A stretch of DNA of 64,000 bases. Source: Pontibacter sp. SGAir0037 (GTDB lineage: Bacteria; Bacteroidota; Bacteroidia; Cytophagales; Hymenobacteraceae). Below are positions 16,270 to 24,969 of this stretch, piece after piece. Position 1 is the stretch's first letter. Every line of letters begins with the position of its first letter. Where the stretch lies: positions 310,001 through 374,000 of the forward strand of contig NZ_CP028092.1 of assembly GCF_005491705.1 (NCBI RefSeq). Reading direction: 5' to 3'. The notes under the pieces are model-generated. The model was not told where the DNA came from. It saw nothing but the letters and a program-made list of their open reading frames with translations, and made no database searches. The position numbers were made by a program, and so were the translations under genes.

Positions 16270-16590
16270 TTAATGTATGCTTGGCGATTTCGGCTGAGGC
16301 ATTACCTCTATCCGCTGCATCGACCATGCCTGTGGTTTATCAGCAAACAAAGCTTTGGTCGCTTTCCATACAGTGCCGAAGAGGGCAGAATGCCGGTAGT
16401 TGTTTAAATCGTTTTCAGAGTCCCAGAGGCTGTAGGTGCTGTACACATTCGGCTGATCCATATCCTGCAGCAGTTCTACGTGGTTACATCCTTCAAACGC
16501 TCTGATACTGTCTTTCGTCTGCCGGAATAGTTCCAGAAACTCTGCTGTTTTATCTTCCTGAAAAGTCATCCTGACAATACGTATCAACAT
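16270..16590 (-). CDS. antibiotic-biosynthesis-monooxygenase (ABM) fold protein
   Basis: A 106-residue ferredoxin-like dimeric alpha/beta-barrel protein. The family pattern is visible: MLIRIVRMTFQEDKTAEFLELF, EGCNHVELLQDMDQPNVYSTYSLWDSENDLNNYR, and the final helix FGTVWKATKALF. ABM proteins include small monooxygenases and IsdG-like heme-degrading enzymes. Its position just past the hmu/HmuY locus, in convergent orientation, makes a heme-degrading role possible but unproven, because residues diagnostic for IsdG cannot be assigned with confidence. Confidence 0.8.
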   Translation of the reverse strand: MLIRIVRMTFQEDKTAEFLELFRQTKDSIRAFEGCNHVELLQDMDQPNVYSTYSLWDSENDLNNYRHSALFGTVWKATKALFADKPQAWSMQRIEVMPQPKSPSIH

Positions 16591-16637
16591 TTTTACTTTG
16601 GAAATTTGAAGATGAAAAGATTTGAAGATAGGGTTCT

Positions 16638-16991
16638 TTAATGAGCAGCTTCTTTTGCTTTCGCAAAAGATACAATGGCTACTATCAGGTAGGTGAGGGC
16701 GCAGGCCCCGAACACATAAGGTAAATAGTGGCGCCCTTCCTGGAAAAATACGATGGAAATAATAGAAAGGGCTAGCGATTCAACTAAAAAGCAAATCTGC
16801 TTTACCCTGATGTGGGATAAATGCAGGCGCTTTTCCAGAAAAACGAGTGCGAGTATCATAAAAGCCAACAGTAGAAGAAGGCTCCCGGAAATAAAATGAC
16901 TATGTGAAATTTTGTCGGCTCCCTTCAGCAACAAGACAAGCGCAGTGAGCAGGTGTAAAAACAACTCAAGTCTGGGGCTGTGCGCTTTCAT
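16638..16991 (-). CDS. small integral membrane protein, unknown function
   Basis: A 117-residue protein with about four hydrophobic segments (LFLHLLTALVLLLKGADKI, ISGSLLLLLAFMILALVFL, QICFLVESLALSIISIVFF, YVFGACALTYLIVAIVSF). The first segment is preceded by MKAHSPRLE. The pattern fits small inner-membrane proteins common in Bacteroidota. It stands upstream of the ABM gene on the same strand, separated by 47 nt containing a degenerate GAAGAT repeat. I do not recognise a function. Confidence 0.7.
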   Translation of the reverse strand: MKAHSPRLELFLHLLTALVLLLKGADKISHSHFISGSLLLLLAFMILALVFLEKRLHLSHIRVKQICFLVESLALSIISIVFFQEGRHYLPYVFGACALTYLIVAIVSFAKAKEAAH

Positions 16992-17039
16992 ACAATATAA
17001 AACGTCTTGTTATGCCTAAATATAAGCAGGCATCCCTTT

Positions 17040-17077
17040 ATCTCCAAATCTCCACATCCCCGAATTTCCACATCTCC
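17040..17077 (-). repeat. degenerate purine-rich repeat after the DUF62 stop
   Basis: Read on the minus strand, GGAGATGTGG, GGGGATGTGG and GGAGATTTGG follow one another directly after the stop codon of the gene at 17078. This is a degenerate roughly 10-nt repeat with almost no C. Confidence 0.45.
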
Positions 17078-17848
17078 TTAACTTCCCGGATAAAAACGCA
17101 CATCGATCTGAGAATCGAAGCCAAGGCCAAGCAGTTCGGAGGCATGGCCTTTGTTAATGCCGATGCACAATTGGTTCAGGCTGTTGTAGATGCAGCAGCA
17201 GTCGCCTTCGTCTACCTGGTTATAGTTGGCATAAATGCGCCCTACGGTTTCACGGGAAAAGTGGATGGTAAAGGTGCGTCCATGTGCAATGGTATCAATA
17301 GAATCGCGGGTAATGTTGGTGATCAGGTTGCCATAACGGTCTACATGGATTACGTGGCCTGTAATGGAGTGATCATTTAGGCGGAGTTGCCTGTTCAGCA
17401 GTTGCCTGATGTCGTGTGTCTGGTTTCCCAGAACCTCTATATCGCCTCCTTTGGCCAGGTAAACAGCGGCAGGTGCCAGTAATTCTTTTGTCGGGAAAGG
17501 CATCAGGATATCAGTTTGCAGCTCTATCACTTTAGCAGGCCTGCCATCGGTTAAAAGCGAAAGCAAACCATTGTCGGGCAGCAGGAAGTAATGCCCTTTA
17601 AACTTGGCAGCCAGGTACTTTCCTTTTTTGGAATGTGTATCAACCCCTACCAGGTGCACCGTGCCTTCGGGAAATTCGTGATAAACGGAGCCCAGCACAA
17701 ACTCAGCCTGCGGAATGTTAAAAGGTTCTACGGCATGTGTAATGTCGATGATCGGGATTTGTGGGTCCTGCGAAATTATTTTAGCTTTAACAGCAGCAAC
17801 ATAATGGTCTCTGTAACCAAAATCTGACGTAAAGGTAATTACAGCCAT
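17078..17848 (-). CDS. SAM hydroxide adenosyltransferase (DUF62 / SAM_HAT family)
   Basis: A 256-residue protein of the family that hydrolyses S-adenosylmethionine to adenosine and methionine and is related to the fluorinases. The N-terminus MAVITFTSDFGYRDHYVAAV is the family signature with its aspartate. IIDITHAVEPFNIPQAEFVLG and FLLPDNGLLSLL are typical of the first domain. The C-terminal barrel (about 165-256) contains GHVIHVDRYGNLITNI. It is divergent from phoH with 98 nt of AT-rich DNA between them. Halogenase activity is unlikely; the hydroxide-dependent members are the common bacterial form. Confidence 0.87.
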   Translation of the reverse strand: MAVITFTSDFGYRDHYVAAVKAKIISQDPQIPIIDITHAVEPFNIPQAEFVLGSVYHEFPEGTVHLVGVDTHSKKGKYLAAKFKGHYFLLPDNGLLSLLTDGRPAKVIELQTDILMPFPTKELLAPAAVYLAKGGDIEVLGNQTHDIRQLLNRQLRLNDHSITGHVIHVDRYGNLITNITRDSIDTIAHGRTFTIHFSRETVGRIYANYNQVDEGDCCCIYNSLNQLCIGINKGHASELLGLGFDSQIDVRFYPGS

Positions 17849-17946
17849 ATTACGAACTATAATTTAAGTAGATTTGTATTGATAATAACGTATTATAAAC
17901 TAAATTAAAGAAAATATTGTCAACTGACTATATAATATAAAAGCAT

Positions 17947-18978
17947 TTGGTAGAGAAAGTTATAACGCTGGAGAATATCTCCCTGATTGATTTTCTGGGG
18001 ACAGAGAATCAAAACATAAAACAACTTGCAGCTGCTTTTCCGAGCAGCAAGATCATATCCAGGGGGAACGAGATCAAGATACAGGGGCAAACCCCGGAAA
18101 TAACCAAAATCCATGAAATCCTTTCTGCACTGATAGATCATTACCACAAGTTCGGAAAGGTTACGCAAAACAGCGTAAATAGATACCTTTCGCCAGATCC
18201 TATTTTGGATGAGGAGGTTATTGTAACTTCTCCGGATGTAATTGTTTATGGCAGCAAAGGGGGCATCATCAAAGCTAAAACACCTAACCAGCAAAAGCTG
18301 GTAGATGCGGTTGAGAAGAATGACCTGGTATTTACTTTAGGACCTGCCGGTACAGGTAAAACATATATTTCGGTAGCACTGGCAGTGCGTGCGCTTAAAA
18401 ATAAAGAGGTTAAGAAAATCATTATTTCCCGGCCTGTGGTTGAAGCAGGCGAGAGCCTCGGTTTTTTGCCGGGAGACATGAAGGAAAAAGTAGATCCGTA
18501 TCTGCGCCCGATTTACGATGCGCTGGAAGACATGATTCCGGTGGAAAAGCTGAAGTACTACCAGGAGAACAAGATTATCGAGATTGCGCCTTTGGCTTAT
18601 ATGCGTGGCCGTACCCTCAGCAATGCTTTTGTGCTGCTCGATGAAGCGCAGAACACCACACCTGCTCAGATCAAGATGTTCCTGACACGTATGGGGCCTA
18701 CATCCAAAGTGATGATCAACGGCGACAGATCGCAGATTGACCTGCCGCGTAGCCAGCGATCGGGCTTGATAGAGGCCTTGCACATTTTAAAAGATGTAAA
18801 GGGCATTGGCTTTGTGGAAATGAAGGCAGAAGATGTGCAGCGCCACAGACTGGTAAAAGATATTGTGAATGCTTATACCAAGCATGAGGAAGATGCAGCC
18901 GCTGCCAGGAAAGCTGCCATTGAGGCCGGGGAAGAAGAAACATCGCGCTTTAATGGCAAGCGCCGAAGCAATTTCTGA
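17947..18978 (+). CDS. phoH: PhoH-family ATPase
   Basis: A 343-residue PhoH-like P-loop protein. The N-terminal KH-like region (about 20-75) contains GNEIKIQGQTPEITKI. The ATPase domain has Walker A GPAGTGKT at residues 132-139, then IISRPVVEAGESLGFLPGDM and the Walker B-like FVLLDEAQNTTPAQIKMFLTR. An Arg-finger-type region is MINGDRSQIDLPR. The C-terminal tail is acidic then basic. The start is probably TTG at 17947: no in-frame ATG lies in a suitable place and the family N-terminus begins here. PhoH proteins are linked to RNA metabolism; the exact role is unsettled. Confidence 0.9.
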   Translation: MVEKVITLENISLIDFLGTENQNIKQLAAAFPSSKIISRGNEIKIQGQTPEITKIHEILSALIDHYHKFGKVTQNSVNRYLSPDPILDEEVIVTSPDVIVYGSKGGIIKAKTPNQQKLVDAVEKNDLVFTLGPAGTGKTYISVALAVRALKNKEVKKIIISRPVVEAGESLGFLPGDMKEKVDPYLRPIYDALEDMIPVEKLKYYQENKIIEIAPLAYMRGRTLSNAFVLLDEAQNTTPAQIKMFLTRMGPTSKVMINGDRSQIDLPRSQRSGLIEALHILKDVKGIGFVEMKAEDVQRHRLVKDIVNAYTKHEEDAAAARKAAIEAGEEETSRFNGKRRSNF

Positions 18979-19006
18979 AAATTTCATATCTAAGACTATT
19001 TAACAC

Positions 19007-19041
19007 CCAAAGCGGCTCATTCTTTACGGGAGCCGCTTTGG
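19007..19041 (+). terminator. hairpin between phoH and the GNAT gene
   Basis: CCAAAGCGGCTC (19007-19018) and GAGCCGCTTTGG (19030-19041) form a perfect 12-bp stem. The T-tract is missing, so it may be a weak terminator or an mRNA-end stem for phoH. The GNAT start codon follows 10 nt later. Confidence 0.5.
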
Positions 19042-19051
19042 TGCTTCCAAC

Positions 19052-19480
19052 ATGATAGAAGTTATCCGCATTGAGCAAGAGCAGGATTTTAAAACTGCAA
19101 CTGCTATTCGCGAAAATGTATTTGTGATAGGCCAGGGTGTGCCGCGCGAAGCCGAATATGACCAGTATGAAGAAGTAGCGAAGCACTACATGGCTACCTA
19201 TAATGGCATTGCCTGTGGCGCTGCCCGCTGGCGAAAAACAGAACAAGGGGTAAAGCTGGAACGCTTTGCGGTACTGGAAGAATTCCGGAATAAAAATGTA
19301 GGTGCCAAAGTACTGGAACTGGTGCTGGAAGATGTGAGATCGGCATATCCTGATAGCACCATATACCTGCATGCCCAGGTAGCAGCACTCAATTTTTACC
19401 TGCGCAATGGCTTCGAAACAGAGGGGGAGATGTTTAGTGAGTGTGACATCAACCATTACAAAATGACATACAAGGGCTGA
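19052..19480 (+). CDS. GNAT-family N-acetyltransferase
   Basis: A 142-residue acetyltransferase. Strand and helix order fit the GNAT fold, with acetyl-CoA-binding motif A at KLERFAVLEEFRNKNVGAKV (the R/Q-x-x-G-x-G/A loop is relaxed here). The closing element is LHAQVAALNFYLRNGFETEGEMFSECDINHYKM, as in ElaA/YjcF-like members. The stop overlaps the comEC start (TGATG), indicating translational coupling. The substrate is unknown. Confidence 0.85.
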   Translation: MIEVIRIEQEQDFKTATAIRENVFVIGQGVPREAEYDQYEEVAKHYMATYNGIACGAARWRKTEQGVKLERFAVLEEFRNKNVGAKVLELVLEDVRSAYPDSTIYLHAQVAALNFYLRNGFETEGEMFSECDINHYKMTYKG

Positions 19481-21600
19481 TGTTTAAATGGGCTCCATAC
19501 CCATTCCTTCGGATTACGGTTAGTTTTATAGCAGGCATTCTGCTATATGTATATACGGGCAGCCAGTTCAGGTATAGTGCTGAGCTGACTGCCTTTTTTA
19601 TAGCAACCTACCTGTTAGCGTTTGCTGTGGCACAGAAAGCCAGGACGGTAACGGCAACAAATGCCGCCGGTATACTGGGTTTGCTGTGTTTTGTAGCGGG
19701 AGGTGCAGCTATAACACATATCCATACGGCTTCGGGGCAGAAGGATCATCTTGCACAGCTGGCAATAGCTCCGTCTTACTACATAGGCACCGTAGACGAT
19801 TATGTGGTACAGAAGCCAGGTTACCAGAACACTGTATTGCGCCTGGAAAGCGTACAGGTACAAGGTAACTGGCAGCAGGTTGCCGGAAAAATACAGTTGT
19901 CTGTGCCCGATGATGACGCTGAACAGCTTTACGGACTCAGCTATGGCGACAGGCTGCTTATAAAAGGTGCTCCCCAAGCGGTACCTCCGCCTGCCAACCC
20001 TCACCAGTTCGACTACAGGGCCTTTCTGGAAAATAAGAATATAATACACCGCCACGCTCTTCAGAGGCATCAGTTCCTGAAGCTTGGCGCAGATCCTGCC
20101 AATCCTGTTCTGTACTATAGCATTCTGCTGCGCCGGAAGCTCGACGCTGTTTTGCGGGAGCGGGTTGGGCTGGCACGGGAATATGGAATCTCTTCTGCCC
20201 TGGTATTAGGAGTGAAAGATGAACTGGATAATGCCGTACGAAGCGCTTATACCAATACAGGTACGATGCATGTGCTGGCGGTTTCCGGCTTGCATGTGGG
20301 GCTGCTCTACCTGGTGCTGATGTGGGCATTAAGTAAATTTGGCAAAGGACGCACGGTGCGTATTGCTTCGGCGGGTATTGTGCTATCGGTGCTGTGGCTC
20401 TACGCTTTTATGACGGGTTTATCACCATCGGTTCTGCGGGCAGTGGTTATGTTTAGCCTGGTAACCATTGCACTGGCTATAAAGCGGCAGACAAATATTT
20501 ATAATACAGTAGCTATTGCCGCTTTTGTGCTGCTGGCTTATAACCCATATTATTTATTTGAAGTAAGCTTTCAACTATCGTTTGCGGCCGTGCTGGGCAT
20601 TGTGTACCTGCAGCCAAAGCTTCAGAAGCTGCTGGATTTTGACCATCCGGTATTACGGTATGCCTGGGCACTGTTTACAGTTTCTGTTGCAGCACAGCTT
20701 GCTACCATGCCCTTGGGTATATATTACTTCCACCAGTTTCCGGTGTATTTCTGGATGGCCAATATACCTGTTATTCCCCTGGCCATGCTTGCGCTTTACT
20801 CCGGTGTTGCCGCACTGGCCTTGTATGGAGTGCCTGTACTCAGCAAGCTGCTTTTTCTGCTGCACACAGGTTCTCTGTGGCTCATGAACGAATGCAACCT
20901 GTTCCTGAGCAATCTGCCACAGGCTGTTATAGATGGGATTACCATCTCTAAAGTGCAGGCACTGTTGCTGTACATATTACTTTTGCTGCTTATACTTTTT
21001 CTGGCACTGAAAAAACTGAAGTATTTTGCCTTTGCCACAGTTGTTGTGGGAGTGCTTTCGGTGCAGCAGTTATTAATAGATAAGCAGCAACAGAAGCAGA
21101 AAGTCTTAACAGTTTACAGCCTGCGGGGTAATACGGCTCTTTCTTTTATGGAGGGGCAGCAGGCTATTGTGGTTTCCGATTCTGTTTTGCAGCAGCATGC
21201 CGATGCCTTTAATTACAACATTCGGCCACACCTCTGGCACAGAGGCATAAAAGAGACGCAGAGGCAGTTGCTGTACACTTCGGGGCAGGCTTCAAACCTC
21301 TATCTTGCGCAACTGCCAGACAGCAACAGTGTGTATGTATGGCAGGGAAAGCGGCTGTTACTGCTCGACAAGCCTTTGCGGGTACAGGCCCAGGAGCCTT
21401 TAGCGGTAGATTATATCCTGTTAGCCCGCAATGCGCCGGTAAAGCCAGAGGAGCTGCTGCAGTTCGAGTTCAAGCAGGTTTTGCTTGATGCCTCAAGCTA
21501 CCCATGGTACCTGCAGCAGATGCGGGATAAACTAAACGAGCTTCAAATTTCCTTTCATGATATAGCCACTTCCGGTGCTTTTGTAGTAGAGCTAGAGTAG
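19480..21600 (+). CDS. comEC: ComEC/Rec2-family DNA-uptake channel
   Basis: A 706-residue membrane protein. An N-terminal DUF4131-type region (two membrane segments, then a soluble OB-like part to about residue 200) precedes the Competence domain with the diagnostic MHVLAVSGLHVGLLYLVLMW and many transmembrane segments to about residue 520. ComEC moves one DNA strand into the cytoplasm. The C-terminal about 170 residues lack a recognisable metallo-beta-lactamase HxHxDH motif, so the nuclease-like domain of many ComEC proteins is missing or very divergent. It is coupled to the GNAT gene and followed by thiL after 46 nt. Confidence 0.88.
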   Translation: MFKWAPYPFLRITVSFIAGILLYVYTGSQFRYSAELTAFFIATYLLAFAVAQKARTVTATNAAGILGLLCFVAGGAAITHIHTASGQKDHLAQLAIAPSYYIGTVDDYVVQKPGYQNTVLRLESVQVQGNWQQVAGKIQLSVPDDDAEQLYGLSYGDRLLIKGAPQAVPPPANPHQFDYRAFLENKNIIHRHALQRHQFLKLGADPANPVLYYSILLRRKLDAVLRERVGLAREYGISSALVLGVKDELDNAVRSAYTNTGTMHVLAVSGLHVGLLYLVLMWALSKFGKGRTVRIASAGIVLSVLWLYAFMTGLSPSVLRAVVMFSLVTIALAIKRQTNIYNTVAIAAFVLLAYNPYYLFEVSFQLSFAAVLGIVYLQPKLQKLLDFDHPVLRYAWALFTVSVAAQLATMPLGIYYFHQFPVYFWMANIPVIPLAMLALYSGVAALALYGVPVLSKLLFLLHTGSLWLMNECNLFLSNLPQAVIDGITISKVQALLLYILLLLLILFLALKKLKYFAFATVVVGVLSVQQLLIDKQQQKQKVLTVYSLRGNTALSFMEGQQAIVVSDSVLQQHADAFNYNIRPHLWHRGIKETQRQLLYTSGQASNLYLAQLPDSNSVYVWQGKRLLLLDKPLRVQAQEPLAVDYILLARNAPVKPEELLQFEFKQVLLDASSYPWYLQQMRDKLNELQISFHDIATSGAFVVELE

Positions 21601-21615
21601 GAGATTATTATTTCG

Positions 21616-21623
21616 TACTTTTG
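21616..21623 (+). promoter_or_regulatory. -7 promoter box before thiL
   Basis: TACTTTTG matches TAnnTTTG and lies 24 nt upstream of the thiL ATG. No TTG stands at the expected -33 distance, so the promoter may be weak or incomplete. Confidence 0.4.
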
Positions 21624-21646
21624 CAGCAATTAAAGAAGCAATACAC

Positions 21647-22675
21647 ATGAGCAACTATACGCCACTAAGCGAACTGGGAGAGTTTGGCCTGATCAAACTG
21701 ATCAAAGACAAAATAGAGGTTAAACACCAGGAATCTACTATAAAAGGAATCGGGGATGATGCAGCTATTATTGAGCCGCAGGAAAAGCAGTTGGTTGTAT
21801 CAAGCGATATGCTGCTGGAAGGGGTGCATTTTGATTTAACGTTTTGCCCTTTAAAGCACCTGGGGTATAAGGCAGTAGCAGTAAACGTATCGGATATCGC
21901 GGCTATGTATGCAAAGCCTACGCAAATAACAGTAAACATTGCCTTGGGTGCCCGCTATACGGTGGAGGCTGTGGAAGAGCTGTACGAAGGAATTAACCTG
22001 GCCTGCGAAAACTATAAAGTTGATTTGGTGGGTGGTGACACTACTTCGTCGAGAGCTGGCCTGGTAATTAGTGTAACCGCAATAGGGGAGGTAGCAAAAG
22101 GGGAGGCTGTGCAACGAAGTGGCGCACAGGTAAACGACCTGATCTGCGTAACGGGTGACCTTGGAGCTGCTTATTTAGGCCTGCAGATACTGGAGCGTGA
22201 GAAGCAGGCTTTTATGGCTAACCCTGAAATGCAGCCCGAGCTGGAAGATAAGCAGTATATTGTAGGTCGTCAGCTGCGACCAGAAGCGCGTATGGATGTG
22301 GTGCATGAAATGAAGGATAAGGGCATCAGACCGACTTCTATGATCGATGTATCAGACGGATTGGCTTCCGAACTTTTTCATATCTGTTCACAATCGGGTG
22401 TCGGGGCTACTATCTATCGTGAAAACCTGCCGGTGGATGAGCAAACCCTTGAAGCTGCCATGGAGTTTAACCTGGATCCGATTACCTGCATCTTAAACGG
22501 TGGCGAAGATTACGAACTCCTCTTCACAGTGCCGCTGGCTGATTACGATAAAATCAAGAATCACCCGGATTTCACTATCATTGGGAAAATAACAGAAGCC
22601 AGTGAAGGCATAAACCTGGCTAACAAGCACGGGCAAGCCTTCCCGCTGCAGGCACAAGGGTGGAAGCATTTTTAA
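21647..22675 (+). CDS. thiL: thiamine-monophosphate kinase ThiL
   Basis: A 342-residue AIR synthase-like kinase that phosphorylates thiamine monophosphate to thiamine diphosphate. The start LSELGEFGLIKLIKD is typical. The Mg/ATP motifs are GIGDDAAII, VVSSDMLLEGVHFDL, AVNVSDIAAM and VGGDTTSS. The C-terminal half has ISVTAIGEV and MIDVSDGLASELFHI, then LNGGEDYELLFTV. Length and order are complete. No other thiamine genes are adjacent. A strong terminator follows. Confidence 0.95.
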   Translation: MSNYTPLSELGEFGLIKLIKDKIEVKHQESTIKGIGDDAAIIEPQEKQLVVSSDMLLEGVHFDLTFCPLKHLGYKAVAVNVSDIAAMYAKPTQITVNIALGARYTVEAVEELYEGINLACENYKVDLVGGDTTSSRAGLVISVTAIGEVAKGEAVQRSGAQVNDLICVTGDLGAAYLGLQILEREKQAFMANPEMQPELEDKQYIVGRQLRPEARMDVVHEMKDKGIRPTSMIDVSDGLASELFHICSQSGVGATIYRENLPVDEQTLEAAMEFNLDPITCILNGGEDYELLFTVPLADYDKIKNHPDFTIIGKITEASEGINLANKHGQAFPLQAQGWKHF

Positions 22676-22679
22676 AATT

Positions 22680-22712
22680 AGAGACCCAAGACACAAGACA
22701 TAAGATTTAGGA
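22680..22712 (+). repeat. degenerate purine-rich repeat after the thiL stop
   Basis: AGAGACCCAAGACACAAGAC followed by ATAAGATTTAGG repeats a loose (A)CAAGA(C/T) unit of about 7-8 nt. It starts 5 nt after the thiL stop and runs into the terminator hairpin. Confidence 0.45.
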
Positions 22713-22713
22713 T

Positions 22714-22752
22714 AAAAGAAAAAGGGAAGCTTAACGCTTCCCTTTTTCTTTT
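22714..22752. terminator. bidirectional rho-independent terminator
   Basis: A perfect 17-bp stem joins 22714-22730 (ending AAAGGGAAGC) with 22736-22752 (starting GCTTCCCTTT) around the loop TTAAC. A-rich and T-rich flanks serve both convergent genes. Confidence 0.88.
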
Positions 22753-22821
22753 ATATATTTTAGAGGTAATAATATTTAAACAATACTTATGTCAACATCA
22801 TTATAGCTGGATTTCTTCTAA

Positions 22822-22858
22822 ATAACTTACTTCTTGAGTTTTGAATCTTGTGTCCCCA
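22822..22858 (-). repeat. degenerate purine-rich repeat after the stop of the 123-residue gene
   Basis: On the minus strand GGGGACACAAGATTCAAAACTC and AAGAAGTAAG follow the stop of the gene at 22864 by 5 nt. The unit resembles the repeat after thiL on the opposite strand. Confidence 0.45.
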
Positions 22859-22863
22859 AAAAA

Positions 22864-23235
22864 TTAATCTTCCGGATAAGGAATAAACACGAAGTTTGTG
22901 AAGTTTTCACCGTCTACTACAAAAAGGCAGCAGAATTCATCCGGATCTTTGTAGGCAGCTTTAAACTCTTCTAGTTTTTCGACATCAATCAGTTTACGCT
23001 GAATAAAATCCTCAGCATACGAAGCAAAAATATTCCATTCCAAAGCCAGTTCTTCTTTGGCCAGAAAGAGAGAACCTATCGGAACTTCTGTGCGGCTGAA
23101 GACGAAGATCGGGTATTCTGATATCTTTCTTTTGCGTACCTGGTAAGCTGCTTCTCTTAAGGTTTCGGCTACTACCACAAAATCTTTGGAAATAGTACCC
23201 AGGTATTTTCCATTTAATTCGGGATCGTTTTCCAT
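22864..23235 (-). CDS. conserved Bacteroidota protein, unknown function
   Basis: A 123-residue soluble protein without signal peptide or membrane segment. It begins MENDPELNGKYLGTISKDFV, has a basic segment YQVRKRKISEYPIFVFSRTE, and ends in an aromatic strand pair (CCLFVVDGENFTNFVFIPYPED). It is acidic overall and resembles short conserved proteins of Cytophagales without assigned function. It is convergent with thiL across a strong terminator and lies 141 nt downstream of rlmD on the same strand. Confidence 0.75.
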   Translation of the reverse strand: MENDPELNGKYLGTISKDFVVVAETLREAAYQVRKRKISEYPIFVFSRTEVPIGSLFLAKEELALEWNIFASYAEDFIQRKLIDVEKLEEFKAAYKDPDEFCCLFVVDGENFTNFVFIPYPED

Positions 23236-23376
23236 CTTTTTATTTTATATGCTAAGGCTAAGACAAATATTGATTTTCTTCCGGTAACTGCCTCAAGTTA
23301 AATCTGCCGTACTTTAAAGTAACAGGAGCTTGTTTAAACTGTAGGCAACAAAGGTTTAAATCGTGTGGCTTACCTC

Positions 23377-24786
23377 TTATTTTAAAGTTAACAGAACTAT
23401 ATTTTCTACGTGATGCGTCTGTGGAAACATATCTACGGGCTGTACACGCGTAACGCCATATTTCACAGAAAGTAATTCGAGATCACGGGCCTGTGTGGCT
23501 GGGTTGCAGCTAACGTATACAATACGATCGGCCTGCACCTGCAACAGTTTTTCCACCACATCAGGGTGCATGCCTGCCCGAGGCGGGTCCGTTATAATAA
23601 CATCCGGTTTTCCATGGCGGGCAATCAGGTCGTCTGAAAGAATGTCTTTCATGTCGCCGGCATAAAAGGTCGTGTTACTGATTTCGTTGATCTGCGAATT
23701 GATCTTAGCGTCTTCTATAGCACTTGGTACGTATTCGATGCCAATTACTTCTCTGGCCTGCTTTGCTACAAAGTTAGCTATCGTGCCGGCTCCGGTGTAA
23801 AGGTCGTATACCAGTTCATTGCCCGTCAGGTTGGCAAACTCGCGGGTTAACCTGTAAAGCTCGTAGGCCTGGTCGGCATTGGTCTGGTAAAAAGATTTGG
23901 GCCCCACTCTGAACCTGATGCCCTCCATTTCTTCATGTATATAAGGCAGGCCCTTATAGCAGATCACGTCCAGGTCGTGGAATGTTTCGTTGCCTTTGGC
24001 ATTTACAACATATTGCAGCGACGTAATCTCCGGAAATGTAGACAAGAGATGGTCCAGGAGGCCGGTAATCGCCTCCTGGTCGTTTTCCCGTACCTGCAGT
24101 AATACCATCAGTTCACCTGTGTTGGCAGTACGGATGATCAGGTTACGCAACAGGCCTTCCATTCGTACCAGGTCTCCGAAAACCAAATTGTTTTCTCTGG
24201 CATACTTTCTGGCTTCAAGCCTTATATTATTAGAAGGATCTGGCTGCAGGTAGCAGTTCTGGATATCAAGTATCTTGTCGAAGCGGCCAGGAATGTGAAA
24301 GCCGAGTACGTTCCGGTCGAACGCAGCACCCGACTTGATCTGTTCATTGGTTAGCCAGCCATTGTTGGAGAAGGTAAACTCCAGTTTATTGCGATAATAG
24401 GTGGTTTTAGCAGAGCCCAGAATAGGGTCAAATTCCGGAAGCGGTATTTTGCCGATGCGTTCGAGGTTGTCCTTTACCTGCTTCTGTTTATAATATAGTT
24501 GGGTGTCGTAGCCAATATGTTGCCACTTGCAGCCGCCACAAACTCCAAAGTGCTCGCAGAAAGGCTGTATACGAAGTTCAGAATACTCGTGGAAGTGCAC
24601 CGGAGTAGCTTCCATAAAGTTCTTCTTCTTTTTGGTTACACGCAGGTCTACCACATCGCCAGGGGCAACACCGCCTACGAAAATAACCATGTTGTTGTGG
24701 CGCGCCAGGCATTTGCCCTCTGCCGCCATCTCCTCAATCTTAATATGTTCGAGTAGCTCGAATACTTGCTTTTTCTTCTTTTTCAC
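23377..24786 (-). CDS. rlmD: 23S rRNA (uracil-5-)-methyltransferase RlmD
   Basis: A 469-residue SAM-dependent tRNA/rRNA m5U methyltransferase. The order is a TRAM domain (about 10-70, HIKIEEMAAEGKCLARHNN), the iron-sulfur Cys cluster CEHFGVCGGCKW (about 88-99), an RNA-binding region, and the Rossmann domain with VYDLYTGAGTIANF. IITDPPRAG and the catalytic Cys in VSCNPATQARDL complete it. The start is GTG at 24786. A -7 box TAATTTTG lies only 8 nt upstream (complement of 24794-24801), so the mRNA leader may be almost absent. Confidence 0.9.
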   Translation of the reverse strand: MKKKKKQVFELLEHIKIEEMAAEGKCLARHNNMVIFVGGVAPGDVVDLRVTKKKKNFMEATPVHFHEYSELRIQPFCEHFGVCGGCKWQHIGYDTQLYYKQKQVKDNLERIGKIPLPEFDPILGSAKTTYYRNKLEFTFSNNGWLTNEQIKSGAAFDRNVLGFHIPGRFDKILDIQNCYLQPDPSNNIRLEARKYARENNLVFGDLVRMEGLLRNLIIRTANTGELMVLLQVRENDQEAITGLLDHLLSTFPEITSLQYVVNAKGNETFHDLDVICYKGLPYIHEEMEGIRFRVGPKSFYQTNADQAYELYRLTREFANLTGNELVYDLYTGAGTIANFVAKQAREVIGIEYVPSAIEDAKINSQINEISNTTFYAGDMKDILSDDLIARHGKPDVIITDPPRAGMHPDVVEKLLQVQADRIVYVSCNPATQARDLELLSVKYGVTRVQPVDMFPQTHHVENIVLLTLK

Positions 24787-24915
24787 GATGCTGCAAAATT
24801 AGTCAAAAATAAGGAGGAGTAATAGCCGGAACTGAATTGTGTTGCGTTTGGCATGGAGGCAGGCTATTCAGGCAGGTGCGTCATACATTTTTTCAGGAAT
24901 TACTTTACATACGCT

Positions 24916-24923
24916 TACCTTTG
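24916..24923 (+). promoter_or_regulatory. -7 promoter box before the SDR gene
   Basis: TACCTTTG fits TAnnTTTG exactly. A good -33 TTG is not found at 19-21 nt. A start at about 24930 would exclude the upstream in-frame ATG at 24853 and supports the ATG at 24970. Confidence 0.4.
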
Positions 24924-24969
24924 CAGGTGCATCAGTGTTTTGGCTAATGCAAAACAGTTATACCTTATT

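Noticed and set aside
16182..16505. 107-residue plus-strand frame opposite the ABM gene
   Set aside because: It is antisense to a good family match and has no recognisable domain.
21600..21646. TPP riboswitch before thiL
   Set aside because: The 46-nt spacer is too short and lacks the THI-box sequence CTGAGA.
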